The position numbers and the translations under genes are program-made. From NCBI GenBank assembly GCA_002704825.1, contig PAIY01000158.1, positions 1 to 57,851 of the forward strand: 57,851 bases of DNA, in the 5' to 3' direction. Each line of letters begins with the position of its first letter. Position 1 is the first letter of the stretch. Source of the stretch: Phycisphaeraceae bacterium (GTDB lineage Bacteria > Planctomycetota > Phycisphaerae > Phycisphaerales > Phycisphaeraceae). Shown here one piece after another: positions 42,907 to 50,235 of the stretch. The notes below the pieces were generated by a model. It was not told the DNA's origin. It ran no database searches and was given only the letters and a program-made list of their open reading frames with translations.

Positions 42907-43364
42907 TGTTCAAACAGCAAAGCGAGATGCACACCGACGAGCCGTTTGAGATGACCGCGATGGTGGACGTGGTGTTTATCCTGCTGACATTTTTTATTAT
43001 CAGTTCGCAGATGTTCGGCGCGGAGCATGATGTGGCGATGCATTACCGCACGAGTACGCAGACGCAGGGTTTGGCGCAGGGGGATTTACCTCCCTCGATT
43101 GTGATCACGCTGCATAACCTCGATGAAACCACAGTGGGCATCACGCTGGGGCAGCGCGAGTTGTTACCCAATGAGTATGCAGCCATCACGCAGATGCTTG
43201 AGCAGATCAACCTGCCGGACTTACCGGTGGTGGTGCAGTCGCAGGGTGATGTGCTGATTGACAATGTCACCAAGGCGGTCGACGCGGTGTTGGCCAGCCC
43301 GATGAAGAAGGTGAGTTTGGCCAAGAGTCCGTTGCCGACCAAAGGCATTGAGAAAGACAATTAA
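42903..43364 (+). CDS. exbD: ExbD/TolR-family subunit 2
   Basis: A 153-residue second ExbD. The membrane helix is PFEMTAMVDVVFILLTFFII with the essential Asp retained. The periplasmic domain contains SIVITLHNLDETTVGITLGQ and LPVVVQSQGDVLIDNVTKAVDAV. It overlaps exbD1 by 4 bp. Having two functional ExbD paralogues per locus fits a heterodimer in one ExbB pentamer. A family-D palindrome follows directly and separates it from the vWA gene. Confidence 0.92.
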   Translation: MMFKQQSEMHTDEPFEMTAMVDVVFILLTFFIISSQMFGAEHDVAMHYRTSTQTQGLAQGDLPPSIVITLHNLDETTVGITLGQRELLPNEYAAITQMLEQINLPDLPVVVQSQGDVLIDNVTKAVDAVLASPMKKVSLAKSPLPTKGIEKDN

Positions 43365-43366
43365 TG

Positions 43367-43459
43367 AACCACAGAGTCACAGAGACACAGAGATAAAACA
43401 ATACGCGTTTATTTTCTCTTGCCTTGTTCGGGCTCTGTGACTCTGTGACTCGGTGGTTA
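43367..43459. repeat. Family D palindrome inside the motor operon
   Basis: Arms AACCACAGAGTCACAGAGAC and CTGTGACTCTGTGACTCGGT between exbD2 and the vWA gene. The right arm runs up to the vWA start codon, so the hairpin could hide its translation start. Confidence 0.9.
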
Positions 43460-44610
43460 TGAAATTCAGCATGAACGATAACAGCAATACAACCCAGAGC
43501 AATTGGCAGAGCTTCCGCCGAGACGGTTTGAGCTGGGTGCTGTCGTTGGTGATTCATTGCAGTCTGTTGGCATTGCTGGCGTTGGTGACGGTGACGCAAC
43601 CGTATCACGCGCCCGAGGATTTGACAGTGTCGATCAGCAAGGAAGTCGAGCCGGTGAGTAGCTCCGATGCTGCTGAAGGAGATCCCACAAGTCTTGATCC
43701 GCAGCAGCAGCTTAAGCGCATGCTCAGTGAATTGCCGATGGTTAAACCGCAGATGGTCACGCAGATCAAGACACCGACGGTGATGCTGCCTGAGCATCTG
43801 ACTTCTCCTGCCGTCCAGGCTGACATCCTCATGCAGCAGCTTTCGGCGGGTGATACCTCCGCAGGCAGTGACGATCAGCAGATCATCCCGATGGGTTTAC
43901 TGGAAGGCACGACCGAAGGCTTTCAGCGTATGGTTGGTAAGTGGCGGGGCAGCGGGCTTGATGTCGTTCTCGTTATTGATGTCACCGGTTCGATGGGACC
44001 GTACCTCGAACAGGCCAAGCGTCGACTCCGCCAGATCATGGGTGTGATCACCGGCATACTCGGCGACACCGTCGACCCGATGCAGATCGTGCGTTTTGGT
44101 GTCGTGGCCTACAAGGACTACGGCGATGACCGGACCTTTGATCCGACAGCTTGTCGTGTTTTGCCGTTGACGACGAATCTCACGTTGGTCCAGCGTTTTC
44201 TGGATACGCTTCATGCCAGTGGTGGGGGCGCCCCGGAGGAACCGATCCATCGCGCGATGCAAAAGGCGACCAGCGATCAACTGATGGATTGGAAAGAGGG
44301 GCGTCTGTCAGTGATTATTCTGGTGGCTGATGCACCGGTCCACAAAGGCGCCAAAGACCAGTTGCCACAGATTGCCAAGCGCTTTGCCATTACCCAACGC
44401 GGCAGGATCAATACCATCGACACCGGGGATGGCAACCGTCTGCAGGTCCTTGAAGATTTGCAGGTGCTGGCGGACAATAGTGGCGGTCAGGCGTTTCTGC
44501 TCCGAGATCAGCAGGCGTTCTGGGAACACTTGATCGTCTCGATCTTCGGCCGCGAATACAAGTCCGACATCGATCTGATCCTGCAACGGTATCTCAAAGA
44601 TCAACGGTGA
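43459..44610 (+). CDS. vWA-domain protein with TonB-like membrane helix
   Basis: About 383 residues. The N-terminal cytosolic tail (1-23) is followed by one helix, GLSWVLSLVIHCSLLALLAL (from residue 23). In it Ser29, His33, Leu40 and Thr44 fit the TonB S-x3-H-x6-L-x3-S motif that contacts ExbB/ExbD (last Ser to Thr). A periplasmic linker (46-170) rich in Gln, Pro and Ser precedes a von Willebrand A domain (about 168-375) with a MIDAS DVTGSMG (Asp174). Downstream are KDYGDDRTFD and the HASGGGAPEEP loop with the metal-site Thr-equivalent region. It lies last in the TPR-exbB-exbD-exbD cluster, where TonB is expected. It probably transmits motor force to an unknown vWA ligand. The start may instead be ATG 43471. 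Confidence 0.85.
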   Translation: MKFSMNDNSNTTQSNWQSFRRDGLSWVLSLVIHCSLLALLALVTVTQPYHAPEDLTVSISKEVEPVSSSDAAEGDPTSLDPQQQLKRMLSELPMVKPQMVTQIKTPTVMLPEHLTSPAVQADILMQQLSAGDTSAGSDDQQIIPMGLLEGTTEGFQRMVGKWRGSGLDVVLVIDVTGSMGPYLEQAKRRLRQIMGVITGILGDTVDPMQIVRFGVVAYKDYGDDRTFDPTACRVLPLTTNLTLVQRFLDTLHASGGGAPEEPIHRAMQKATSDQLMDWKEGRLSVIILVADAPVHKGAKDQLPQIAKRFAITQRGRINTIDTGDGNRLQVLEDLQVLADNSGGQAFLLRDQQAFWEHLIVSIFGREYKSDIDLILQRYLKDQR

Positions 44611-44711
44611 GCAGCACATCCGTGGACCTTGTGTTTTCAAGGCAAATTTCGCCACAGATGCACACAGATCAAACGGCTTGCGACATTGTTTGCCAAACAG
44701 AAATTCGATTC

Positions 44712-44802
44712 GTCATTCCCGCGCCTCCGAAAGGCGTGAATCCAGTGGCATTCTGTTGACGCTTGCAGGTTCCACTGGACTCCCGCCTGCGCGGGAGTGA
44801 CG
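44712..44802. repeat. Family C inner palindrome (short form)
   Basis: Left arm GTCATTCCCGCG...AATCCAGTGGCATTC, right arm TTCCACTGGACTCCCGCCTG followed by CGCGGGAGTGACG. It lacks the outer AATTAATCTC ends seen at 49678 and 57612. Confidence 0.88.
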
Positions 44803-44818
44803 AAAGTACGAGTTGCTT

Positions 44819-44857
44819 TAAAAAAACGAGCACCGCAATTGCATGCGATGCTCGTTG
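44819..44857 (-). terminator. Terminator after gcvPB
   Basis: Stem ACGAGCACCGC / GCGATGCTCGT (internal mismatches) around a loop; on the minus strand a T run follows (44826-44819). Some T-richness on the plus side may make it bidirectional. Confidence 0.75.
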
Positions 44858-44934
44858 TTGTTTATGAACTTGGTTGTTTTGAAACGCAGATTCTTATCTG
44901 TTTTCATCTGCGTCTATCTGTGCTTGCATGTCTC

Positions 44935-46413
44935 TTAACCAGCGGAATACGTCAACACCGGCGTTCGCGCAGCAGCGACTTCGTCCAGGCGGTCAATGCA
45001 GGCGTGATGCGGGGCAGCGGCGACAAACTCGGCGTTCTCTTCGATTTCATCGGCGATGGACAACATCACTTCAATGAACCGATCGAGTGTGGCTTTACTT
45101 TCAGTCTCCGTCGGTTCGATCATCAAACAGTCATGCACCGGCCAGTGCATGGTCGGGGGATGCACGCCGTAGTCGATCATGCGCTTGGCAATGTCGATGA
45201 GGGTCACACCCTTGGCAAGCAAATCCTTGGGCACGGTGATGAACTCGTGAGCACAGTACTTCTTCTCTGCCGTGGAGAAGTAAGGCATGGCAAAGCGGTC
45301 TTCCATGCTTGCTGCCAGGTAATTGGCGTTGAGCACAGCGGTTTGACCGATGTTACGAATCCCATCAGGACCGGCAGCAGCGATGTACGTCCAGCAGCGG
45401 ACGAGTACGCCGACCTGCCCGAAGAAACTGCGGACCTTGCCGATGGACTTGGGGCAGTTGTCGATGAGGCTGTAGGTTTCGTCTTCGTTTTTCACAACCT
45501 GTGGGACCGGCAGGTAGGGGGTCAGGAAATCCTTGACCGCGATGGGACCCGAACCCGGACCGCCACAACCGTGGGGTGTGCTGAAGGTCTTGTGTGTGTT
45601 GTAGTGCATGATGTCCACGCCGAAGTCTCCGGGGCGGGCGACGCCGGTGATGGCGTTCATGTTCGCACCATCGAGATACAGCAGTGCGCCAGCATCGTGC
45701 ATGATCTTGGCGATCTCACCAATCTGACCATCAAACAAACCAGCTGTGTTGGGGTTGGTGATCATCAGGGCAGCGGTTTCGTCGTCGACCATTTCACGCA
45801 AGGCATCAAGGTCAACATAGCCATCCTTGGAAGGGACGCTGATAACGCCAGCACCGCACATGGTGCATGACGCAGGGTTGGTGCCATGGGCGGTGTCGGG
45901 CGCGAGGACTTTACGACGCTGCGGCGCGTTGCCACCTTCTGGATCGTTGAAGTAGGCACGGATGACTTTCAGTGCGGTGAACTCACCGTGAGCCCCTGCT
46001 GCCGGTTGCAGCGAGACGTTATCGAGTCCAGCGATTTCAGCTAACCAGGTTTGCGTGTCATGTAACAGCTTGAGGACGCCTTGTGCGTCGTCGTCATCCT
46101 GCAACGGATGCATGCCGGTGAACCCTTCCAGCGCAGCAGCAGCTTCGTTGATCGACGGGTTGAACTTCATGGTGCAGCTACCCAGCGGGTAGAAGTTGGC
46201 ATCCACGGAGAAGTTCCGCTTGGCCAATGCCGTGTAATGGCGGACCACATCAAGCTGCCCGACTTCGGGAAGGTCAAGCAGTTCGTCTGCCAGCAGCGCT
46301 TCGTCGATGTCACATTCGGGGACATCCAAAGCGGGCAGGTCGATGCTCGGGGTCTTGGGAGCAGGATTGTGCTGTTCGAAAATCAGTTTGGGGGAAGCTT
46401 TGGGATCAAACAT
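44935..46413 (-). CDS. gcvPB: Glycine dehydrogenase (decarboxylating) subunit 2
   Basis: A 492-residue GcvPB, the pyridoxal-phosphate half of split glycine decarboxylase (P protein) in the glycine cleavage system. The family signature ANFYPLGSCTMKFNPSINE is near residue 74. The PLP region MHYNTHKTFSTPHGCGGPGSGP (around residue 270) contains the Schiff-base Lys in HKTF. The C-terminal VHPPTMHWPVHDCLMIEPTETES is conserved. It is preceded by GGAGGTGA and starts 1 nt from the gcvPA stop, so the two subunits are coupled. gcvT and gcvH are not in the window. Confidence 0.97.
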   Translation of the reverse strand: MFDPKASPKLIFEQHNPAPKTPSIDLPALDVPECDIDEALLADELLDLPEVGQLDVVRHYTALAKRNFSVDANFYPLGSCTMKFNPSINEAAAALEGFTGMHPLQDDDDAQGVLKLLHDTQTWLAEIAGLDNVSLQPAAGAHGEFTALKVIRAYFNDPEGGNAPQRRKVLAPDTAHGTNPASCTMCGAGVISVPSKDGYVDLDALREMVDDETAALMITNPNTAGLFDGQIGEIAKIMHDAGALLYLDGANMNAITGVARPGDFGVDIMHYNTHKTFSTPHGCGGPGSGPIAVKDFLTPYLPVPQVVKNEDETYSLIDNCPKSIGKVRSFFGQVGVLVRCWTYIAAAGPDGIRNIGQTAVLNANYLAASMEDRFAMPYFSTAEKKYCAHEFITVPKDLLAKGVTLIDIAKRMIDYGVHPPTMHWPVHDCLMIEPTETESKATLDRFIEVMLSIADEIEENAEFVAAAPHHACIDRLDEVAAARTPVLTYSAG

Positions 46414-46414
46414 C

Positions 46415-47758
46415 TCACTTCACCTCCTTGAGCAATGCGACCAACGCGTCGAGTTCTTCGACGGTGCGCTTTTCGGTCACTGCAATGAGTAGTTGATTGG
46501 ACTGGCCGATACCGAGTTTTTCACAGGCAACACCCGGAAGCATGCCTTTGGCTTTGCCAGCAGCGATCACGGCTTTGGCGTCGGTCGGGCAGTTGACGAC
46601 GAACTCATGGAAGAAGCTGCCATCGTAGGCAAGCGAGTAACCCTCAAGCTTGCTGATGGCGTCCGCCAGGTAATGTGCCTTGTGGTAACACTGTTTGGCA
46701 ACGGTCTGCATGCCACGCGGACCCATCGCTGACATGTACACGGTGGCGCGAACCGCCAGCAGCCCCTGGTTGGTGCAGATGTTACTCGTGGCCTTGGCGC
46801 CACGGATGTGCTGCTCACGGGTTTGCAGCGTCAAGCAGAAACCGCGGCGACCGTGCTTGTCAGCGGTTTGACCAATCAGGCGACCGGGCATCTTACGCAT
46901 GTTCTTTTTGGATGCTGCGAAAAGTCCAAGCCACGGGCCACCGTATTGGAACGGGATCCCCAGGGGCTGACCTTCACCCGCTGCAATGTCCGCCCCACAA
47001 CTTCCCGGGCGCTTAAGCAGCGAGCAGGCGATGGGGTTGAACACCGCGATGGCCATGGTCTTGTCCTGTGTGTGAGCGATCTCAAACTGCTTGGTCCAGT
47101 TTTCGATCTGGCCAAACACGTTGGGTGATTGGATCACCAGGCAGGCGGTGTCCTTGTCCATCGCAGCTTCGATGGTGGATTCAGCAATCACGCCACCGGT
47201 GGCAGGCAGTTCGACGTACTCCGCAGCCAGGTCGGTGAGATAGCTTTTGATGACGGTGCGGTACTGCGGGTTGACCGTTTCGCCGACGAGGACGCGACGC
47301 TTGCCCGTGGTGTTCAGTGCCATGAGCACGCCTTCGACGATGGCGGTTGCCCCGTCATACAGCGATGCGTTGGAGACATCCAGATCGGTGAGTTTGGTGA
47401 CCTGTGTCTGGAACTCAAAGAAGGCTTGAAGTGCTCCCTGCGAGGCTTCGGCCTGATAGGGGGTATAGGCGGTGACGAATTCGCCCTTGCCAGCCATGTT
47501 GTTAACCACCTGTGGGATAAAGTGGTCATAAGCACCGGCGCCCATGAAGCAGGCCTGTGATGATGCGGTGTTATTCATCGCGGTCAGGCTGGCCAGGTCG
47601 CGCTGAAGCTCAAGTTCCGAGCGAGCAGGGGGCAGGCAGAGGTCGCGGTCGAGTCGGTACTGCGGGGGCAGGTTGGCATAGAGGGCTTCGACGCTGGGAG
47701 CACCGATCTTCTCAAGCATTTCCTGCCGATCCGCCTGGGTGATTTGGACATAATCCAT
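46415..47758 (-). CDS. gcvPA: Glycine dehydrogenase (decarboxylating) subunit 1
   Basis: A 447-residue GcvPA that forms a heterotetramer with GcvPB. Family landmarks are FMGAGAYDHFIPQVVNNMAGKGEFVTAYTPYQAEASQGAL, the SLYDGATAIVEG stretch, and LQTREQHIRGAKATSNICTNQ. The start is the ATG at 47758 (MDYVQITQADRQEML), with AGGA 10 nt upstream. The reading frame continues to 47887 but the extra 43 residues do not resemble the family. The upstream region lacks a glycine-riboswitch pattern but holds a family-A palindrome that could affect expression. Confidence 0.95.
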   Translation of the reverse strand: MDYVQITQADRQEMLEKIGAPSVEALYANLPPQYRLDRDLCLPPARSELELQRDLASLTAMNNTASSQACFMGAGAYDHFIPQVVNNMAGKGEFVTAYTPYQAEASQGALQAFFEFQTQVTKLTDLDVSNASLYDGATAIVEGVLMALNTTGKRRVLVGETVNPQYRTVIKSYLTDLAAEYVELPATGGVIAESTIEAAMDKDTACLVIQSPNVFGQIENWTKQFEIAHTQDKTMAIAVFNPIACSLLKRPGSCGADIAAGEGQPLGIPFQYGGPWLGLFAASKKNMRKMPGRLIGQTADKHGRRGFCLTLQTREQHIRGAKATSNICTNQGLLAVRATVYMSAMGPRGMQTVAKQCYHKAHYLADAISKLEGYSLAYDGSFFHEFVVNCPTDAKAVIAAGKAKGMLPGVACEKLGIGQSNQLLIAVTEKRTVEELDALVALLKEVK

Positions 47759-48086
47759 GTACTTTGGGTCCTGTTTGAGGTTCCTAAGCGCGGTTGGAGG
47801 GACAAGGGGGCATATGATACCGCAGGGGCTTGTGTTTTGCGATGGGCAGGTTTCGTGATCAAAAGAATTGTCATTTAGCCGCATCACTTGTGATGCGCGT
47901 GAAGGTGGTTAGATGCCGCGTCAAAGCGCATCGCAAGCGATGCGGCTAAATGGGGGAATGACGTATTGGGGCTTGGGCAGTGATTTGATGAAGAAATGGT
48001 GTTGCATTTGGCCAAAACCCTCCACTGCGGTTAAAATCCCCCTCTGTCCATTTTAGATTGATACCTCAGACGGAAAGCCGCTGATC
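47759..48086. other. Divergent gcvPA/nuoH intergenic region
   Basis: About 330 bp. It contains a family-A palindrome (47873-47951) and a GTATCATATG-like -10 candidate near 47817. No glycine riboswitch pattern and no extra gene were found. Confidence 0.45.
47873..47951. repeat. Family A palindrome, copy 5
   Basis: Left arm ATTTAGCCGCATCACTTGTG (as in copy 1), right arm CGCAAGCGATGCGGCTAAAT. Confidence 0.9.
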
Positions 48087-49580
48087 ATGATCACGATGCT
48101 GGGTAATGCCGCGACCGATGGTTCCTTGAGTTCCCTTGCAGGAATCATGGAGCTGATTCAGAACAATATATGGCTTGAGATCCTGGTGAAGCTGACCATC
48201 ATCGGCACGGTGTACACCGGCGGGATCAGCCTCATCGCCATGTTCAGTATCTGGTGGGAACGCAAAGTCGCAGGCCACATCCAAGGCCGCCTGGGTCCCA
48301 TGCATACCGGTGGTTGGCACGGTTGGTCGCAATCCCTGGCAGACGGCGTGAAGCTGTTCCAGAAGGAAGATCTCATCCCCGATGGTGCGGATAAAATGCT
48401 CTATCGCATCGCACCTTACATCGCTTTTGCCCCGATTTTTGCAGCCTTTGTCGCGCTGCCGTTCGGCCCGCAACTCTGTTTTGAAGGCACGCTCAATAAC
48501 GGCCTACTCTACATTCTGGCGGTCCTGGCCATCGAAGTGATGGCCGTGATCCTGGCAGGGTGGGGTTCCAACAGCAAATGGGCGATTTACGGTGCCATGC
48601 GTGAAGCCTGTCAGATGGTCAGCTACGAAGTCCCGCTGGGCCTGAGTCTGATCTGTGCGATTCTCGCTGCCGGCACGCTCAACCTCGTTGAACTGGGATA
48701 CCTCCAGGGCGGCGGCATGCAGGACTGGTTCGTCTTCCATAACCCGTTCCTGTTTTTTGCCTTTATCCTGTACTTCATCGCTTCGCTGGCATCATGCAAG
48801 CGGGCTCCCTTCGACCTGCCCGAATCCGAATCCGAACTGGTTGCGGGTTTCCACACCGAGTACTCCGGCCTGCGGTTCAGCTTTTTCTTCTTCGCTGAGT
48901 ATGCAGGGATGTTCGTCGTCGGCGTGATCAGCACCTTCACCTTCCTGGGCGGTTGGAACAGCCCGCTGGGTGCCTGGGACCCGATTTACTGGGACCTGAA
49001 CTACAACCCGATCTTCGCTGCCCAAGCCTATGGCAACGGTTCGATCTCGGCGGCGACCGGCCTGACCGGCATCGCGGATGCGATCAACGCTGCCAGCGGT
49101 GCGACCGGTGACAGCGCTTTGACCGCCGGCCAACTGGCGATTGTCAACGCCTACTGCTTCGGTTGGGTGATTATCAAGACCTTTGGCTTGATCTTCATTC
49201 AGATGTGGCTGCGTTGGACGCTGCCGCGTATTCGTGTGGATCAAGTGATGTACACCTGCATCAAGGTTCTTCTGCCGATGAGTCTGGTGGCTTTGCTGGG
49301 GACGGCTTTCTGGATTGCCCTGGTTCCCCCGTCTACGATTGATGCGGGTCTGGGCTTTGAAGCTGCCACCGGCGCCAACTGGGCACACATTCTCGGACAC
49401 ACCTCGGGCCTGCAGTTGGTAATGCAGTTCGTGCTCATGTTCCTGGGGCTGGGCATTCTCGGTGCGGCCGGTTTGGTGGTGCTTTACGCCAAGATCACTG
49501 CCCCCAAGCATCCGCCGCAGAGTTTCTTCAAGGAATTGCCGGTGGGCAACAAGGTTTCCTGGGTCAGCAGTCAAAGCTGA
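48087..49580 (+). CDS. nuoH: NADH-quinone oxidoreductase subunit H (NuoH/ND1), solitary
   Basis: A 497-residue membrane protein of complex I, the subunit shaping the quinone channel and first proton path. Signatures: WWERKVAGHIQGRLGPMHTG, GVKLFQKEDLIPDGADKMLY, AMREACQMVSYEVPLGLSL, and CKRAPFDLPESESELVAGFHTEYSG. It is about 150 residues longer than typical NuoH. The excess is mainly a 65-residue Ala/Gly/Ser-rich loop (about 295-355, NPIFAAQAYGNGSISAATG) and a longer C-terminal part. No other nuo gene flanks it, whereas nuoH usually sits in the nuoA-N operon. A terminator follows 47 nt later. Confidence 0.93.
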   Translation: MITMLGNAATDGSLSSLAGIMELIQNNIWLEILVKLTIIGTVYTGGISLIAMFSIWWERKVAGHIQGRLGPMHTGGWHGWSQSLADGVKLFQKEDLIPDGADKMLYRIAPYIAFAPIFAAFVALPFGPQLCFEGTLNNGLLYILAVLAIEVMAVILAGWGSNSKWAIYGAMREACQMVSYEVPLGLSLICAILAAGTLNLVELGYLQGGGMQDWFVFHNPFLFFAFILYFIASLASCKRAPFDLPESESELVAGFHTEYSGLRFSFFFFAEYAGMFVVGVISTFTFLGGWNSPLGAWDPIYWDLNYNPIFAAQAYGNGSISAATGLTGIADAINAASGATGDSALTAGQLAIVNAYCFGWVIIKTFGLIFIQMWLRWTLPRIRVDQVMYTCIKVLLPMSLVALLGTAFWIALVPPSTIDAGLGFEAATGANWAHILGHTSGLQLVMQFVLMFLGLGILGAAGLVVLYAKITAPKHPPQSFFKELPVGNKVSWVSSQS

Positions 49581-49627
49581 TCGCAGACCGGTTACCGCGA
49601 TCAGCCAACACAACCAAGACATGGACC

Positions 49628-49665
49628 AAACCCCGTTACAGCAATTGCGACGGGGTTTGTTTTTT
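49628..49665 (+). terminator. Rho-independent terminator after nuoH
   Basis: Stem AAACCCCGT / ACGGGGTTT (49628-49636 with 49650-49658), followed by a T-rich run. Confidence 0.88.
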
Positions 49666-49677
49666 GCTCAGGTGGAA

Positions 49678-49863
49678 TAGAGCGTGCTTCAACAGAGCGC
49701 TTCATTCAATTAATCTCCAGGCTATCTCTCATTTCGTCACTCACCCCGCAGGCGGAAGTCCAGTGGAACCTGCAAGTGTCAACAGAATGCCACTGGATTC
49801 CCGCCTGCGCGGGAATGACAAAATCTCAGACGACATGAGGATTAATTGTTTGAACTGTTCTAG
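49678..49863. mobile_element. MITE-like element, family C extended copy 1
   Basis: About 186 bp. Outer ends begin TAGAGCG with AATTAATCTCC on the left, and on the right GAGGATTAATTG...GTTCTA, which is the inverse. Inside are the family-C inner arms (CCAGTGGAACC / GCCACTGGATTCCCGCC). There is no coding capacity. It carries the same outer plan as 57612-57772. Confidence 0.7.
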
Positions 49864-50235
49864 CCGCGAGCTGAAAGTCCGCACGTCCTTCGATAAGCCA
49901 TTCGCACAAAGATTGAACAACTGTTCAATCATCTTGAGACAATTCTGTGATTCTGTGATGTATTTTCTAATTTTCACAGCAAAATCAGGTGTTTGCCGGA
50001 GTTCCTTCAGGGCAGCGCATGGGTTTGGGAATCGGTCTTGATGCTGATTTTTATCAGACAGTCCGTCTGTAACGTGCTTTGATGCGAATTTTGCGTTTTG
50101 CATGTCCCAAACACTGAATCGGCATTGTTTAATTGACGAACAAAAGTACATGAAACCAGGTAATTGACTGGATCACCCCGTTCAAGATGTTTCGACGGAC
50201 CCGGTCAATTAAAAAACGCGTAAAGGTCACCGAAG

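Larger units (their letters stand above)
44611..44934. other. Repeat-filled spacer between the vWA gene and gcvPB
   Basis: About 320 bp with no gene. It holds a CGCCACAGATGCACACAGATC arm (about 44649-44672) that pairs with CTGCGTCTATCTGTGCTTGC (about 44908-44927), a family-C inner palindrome (44712-44802) and the gcvPB terminator (44819-44857). Confidence 0.6.
49581..50235. other. Spacer with a terminator and a MITE-like element
   Basis: About 655 bp. It holds the nuoH terminator (49628-49665), an extended family-C element (49678-49863), and about 370 bp of AT-richer sequence. The frame on the minus strand (49741-50151) ends in translated repeat (FPRRRESS) and is not supported as a gene. Confidence 0.55.

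Noticed and set aside
39211..44610. Comparison of the ExbB/ExbD cluster with Zorya-type anti-phage defence.
   Set aside because: Zorya uses a ZorA with a long cytosolic tail and a ZorB with an OmpA-like domain plus a helicase or nuclease. None of these is here; the ExbD pair, TPR and TonB-like vWA protein differ.
47759..47872. Possible glycine riboswitch before gcvPA.
   Set aside because: Neither the conserved aptamer core nor tandem aptamer layout is seen. A repeat palindrome occupies part of the region.
49741..50151. A 136-codon frame on the minus strand.
   Set aside because: Its C-terminal 30 codons are just the translated family-C repeat (FPRRRESS type), there is no ribosome-binding site, and the rest has no protein-like pattern.
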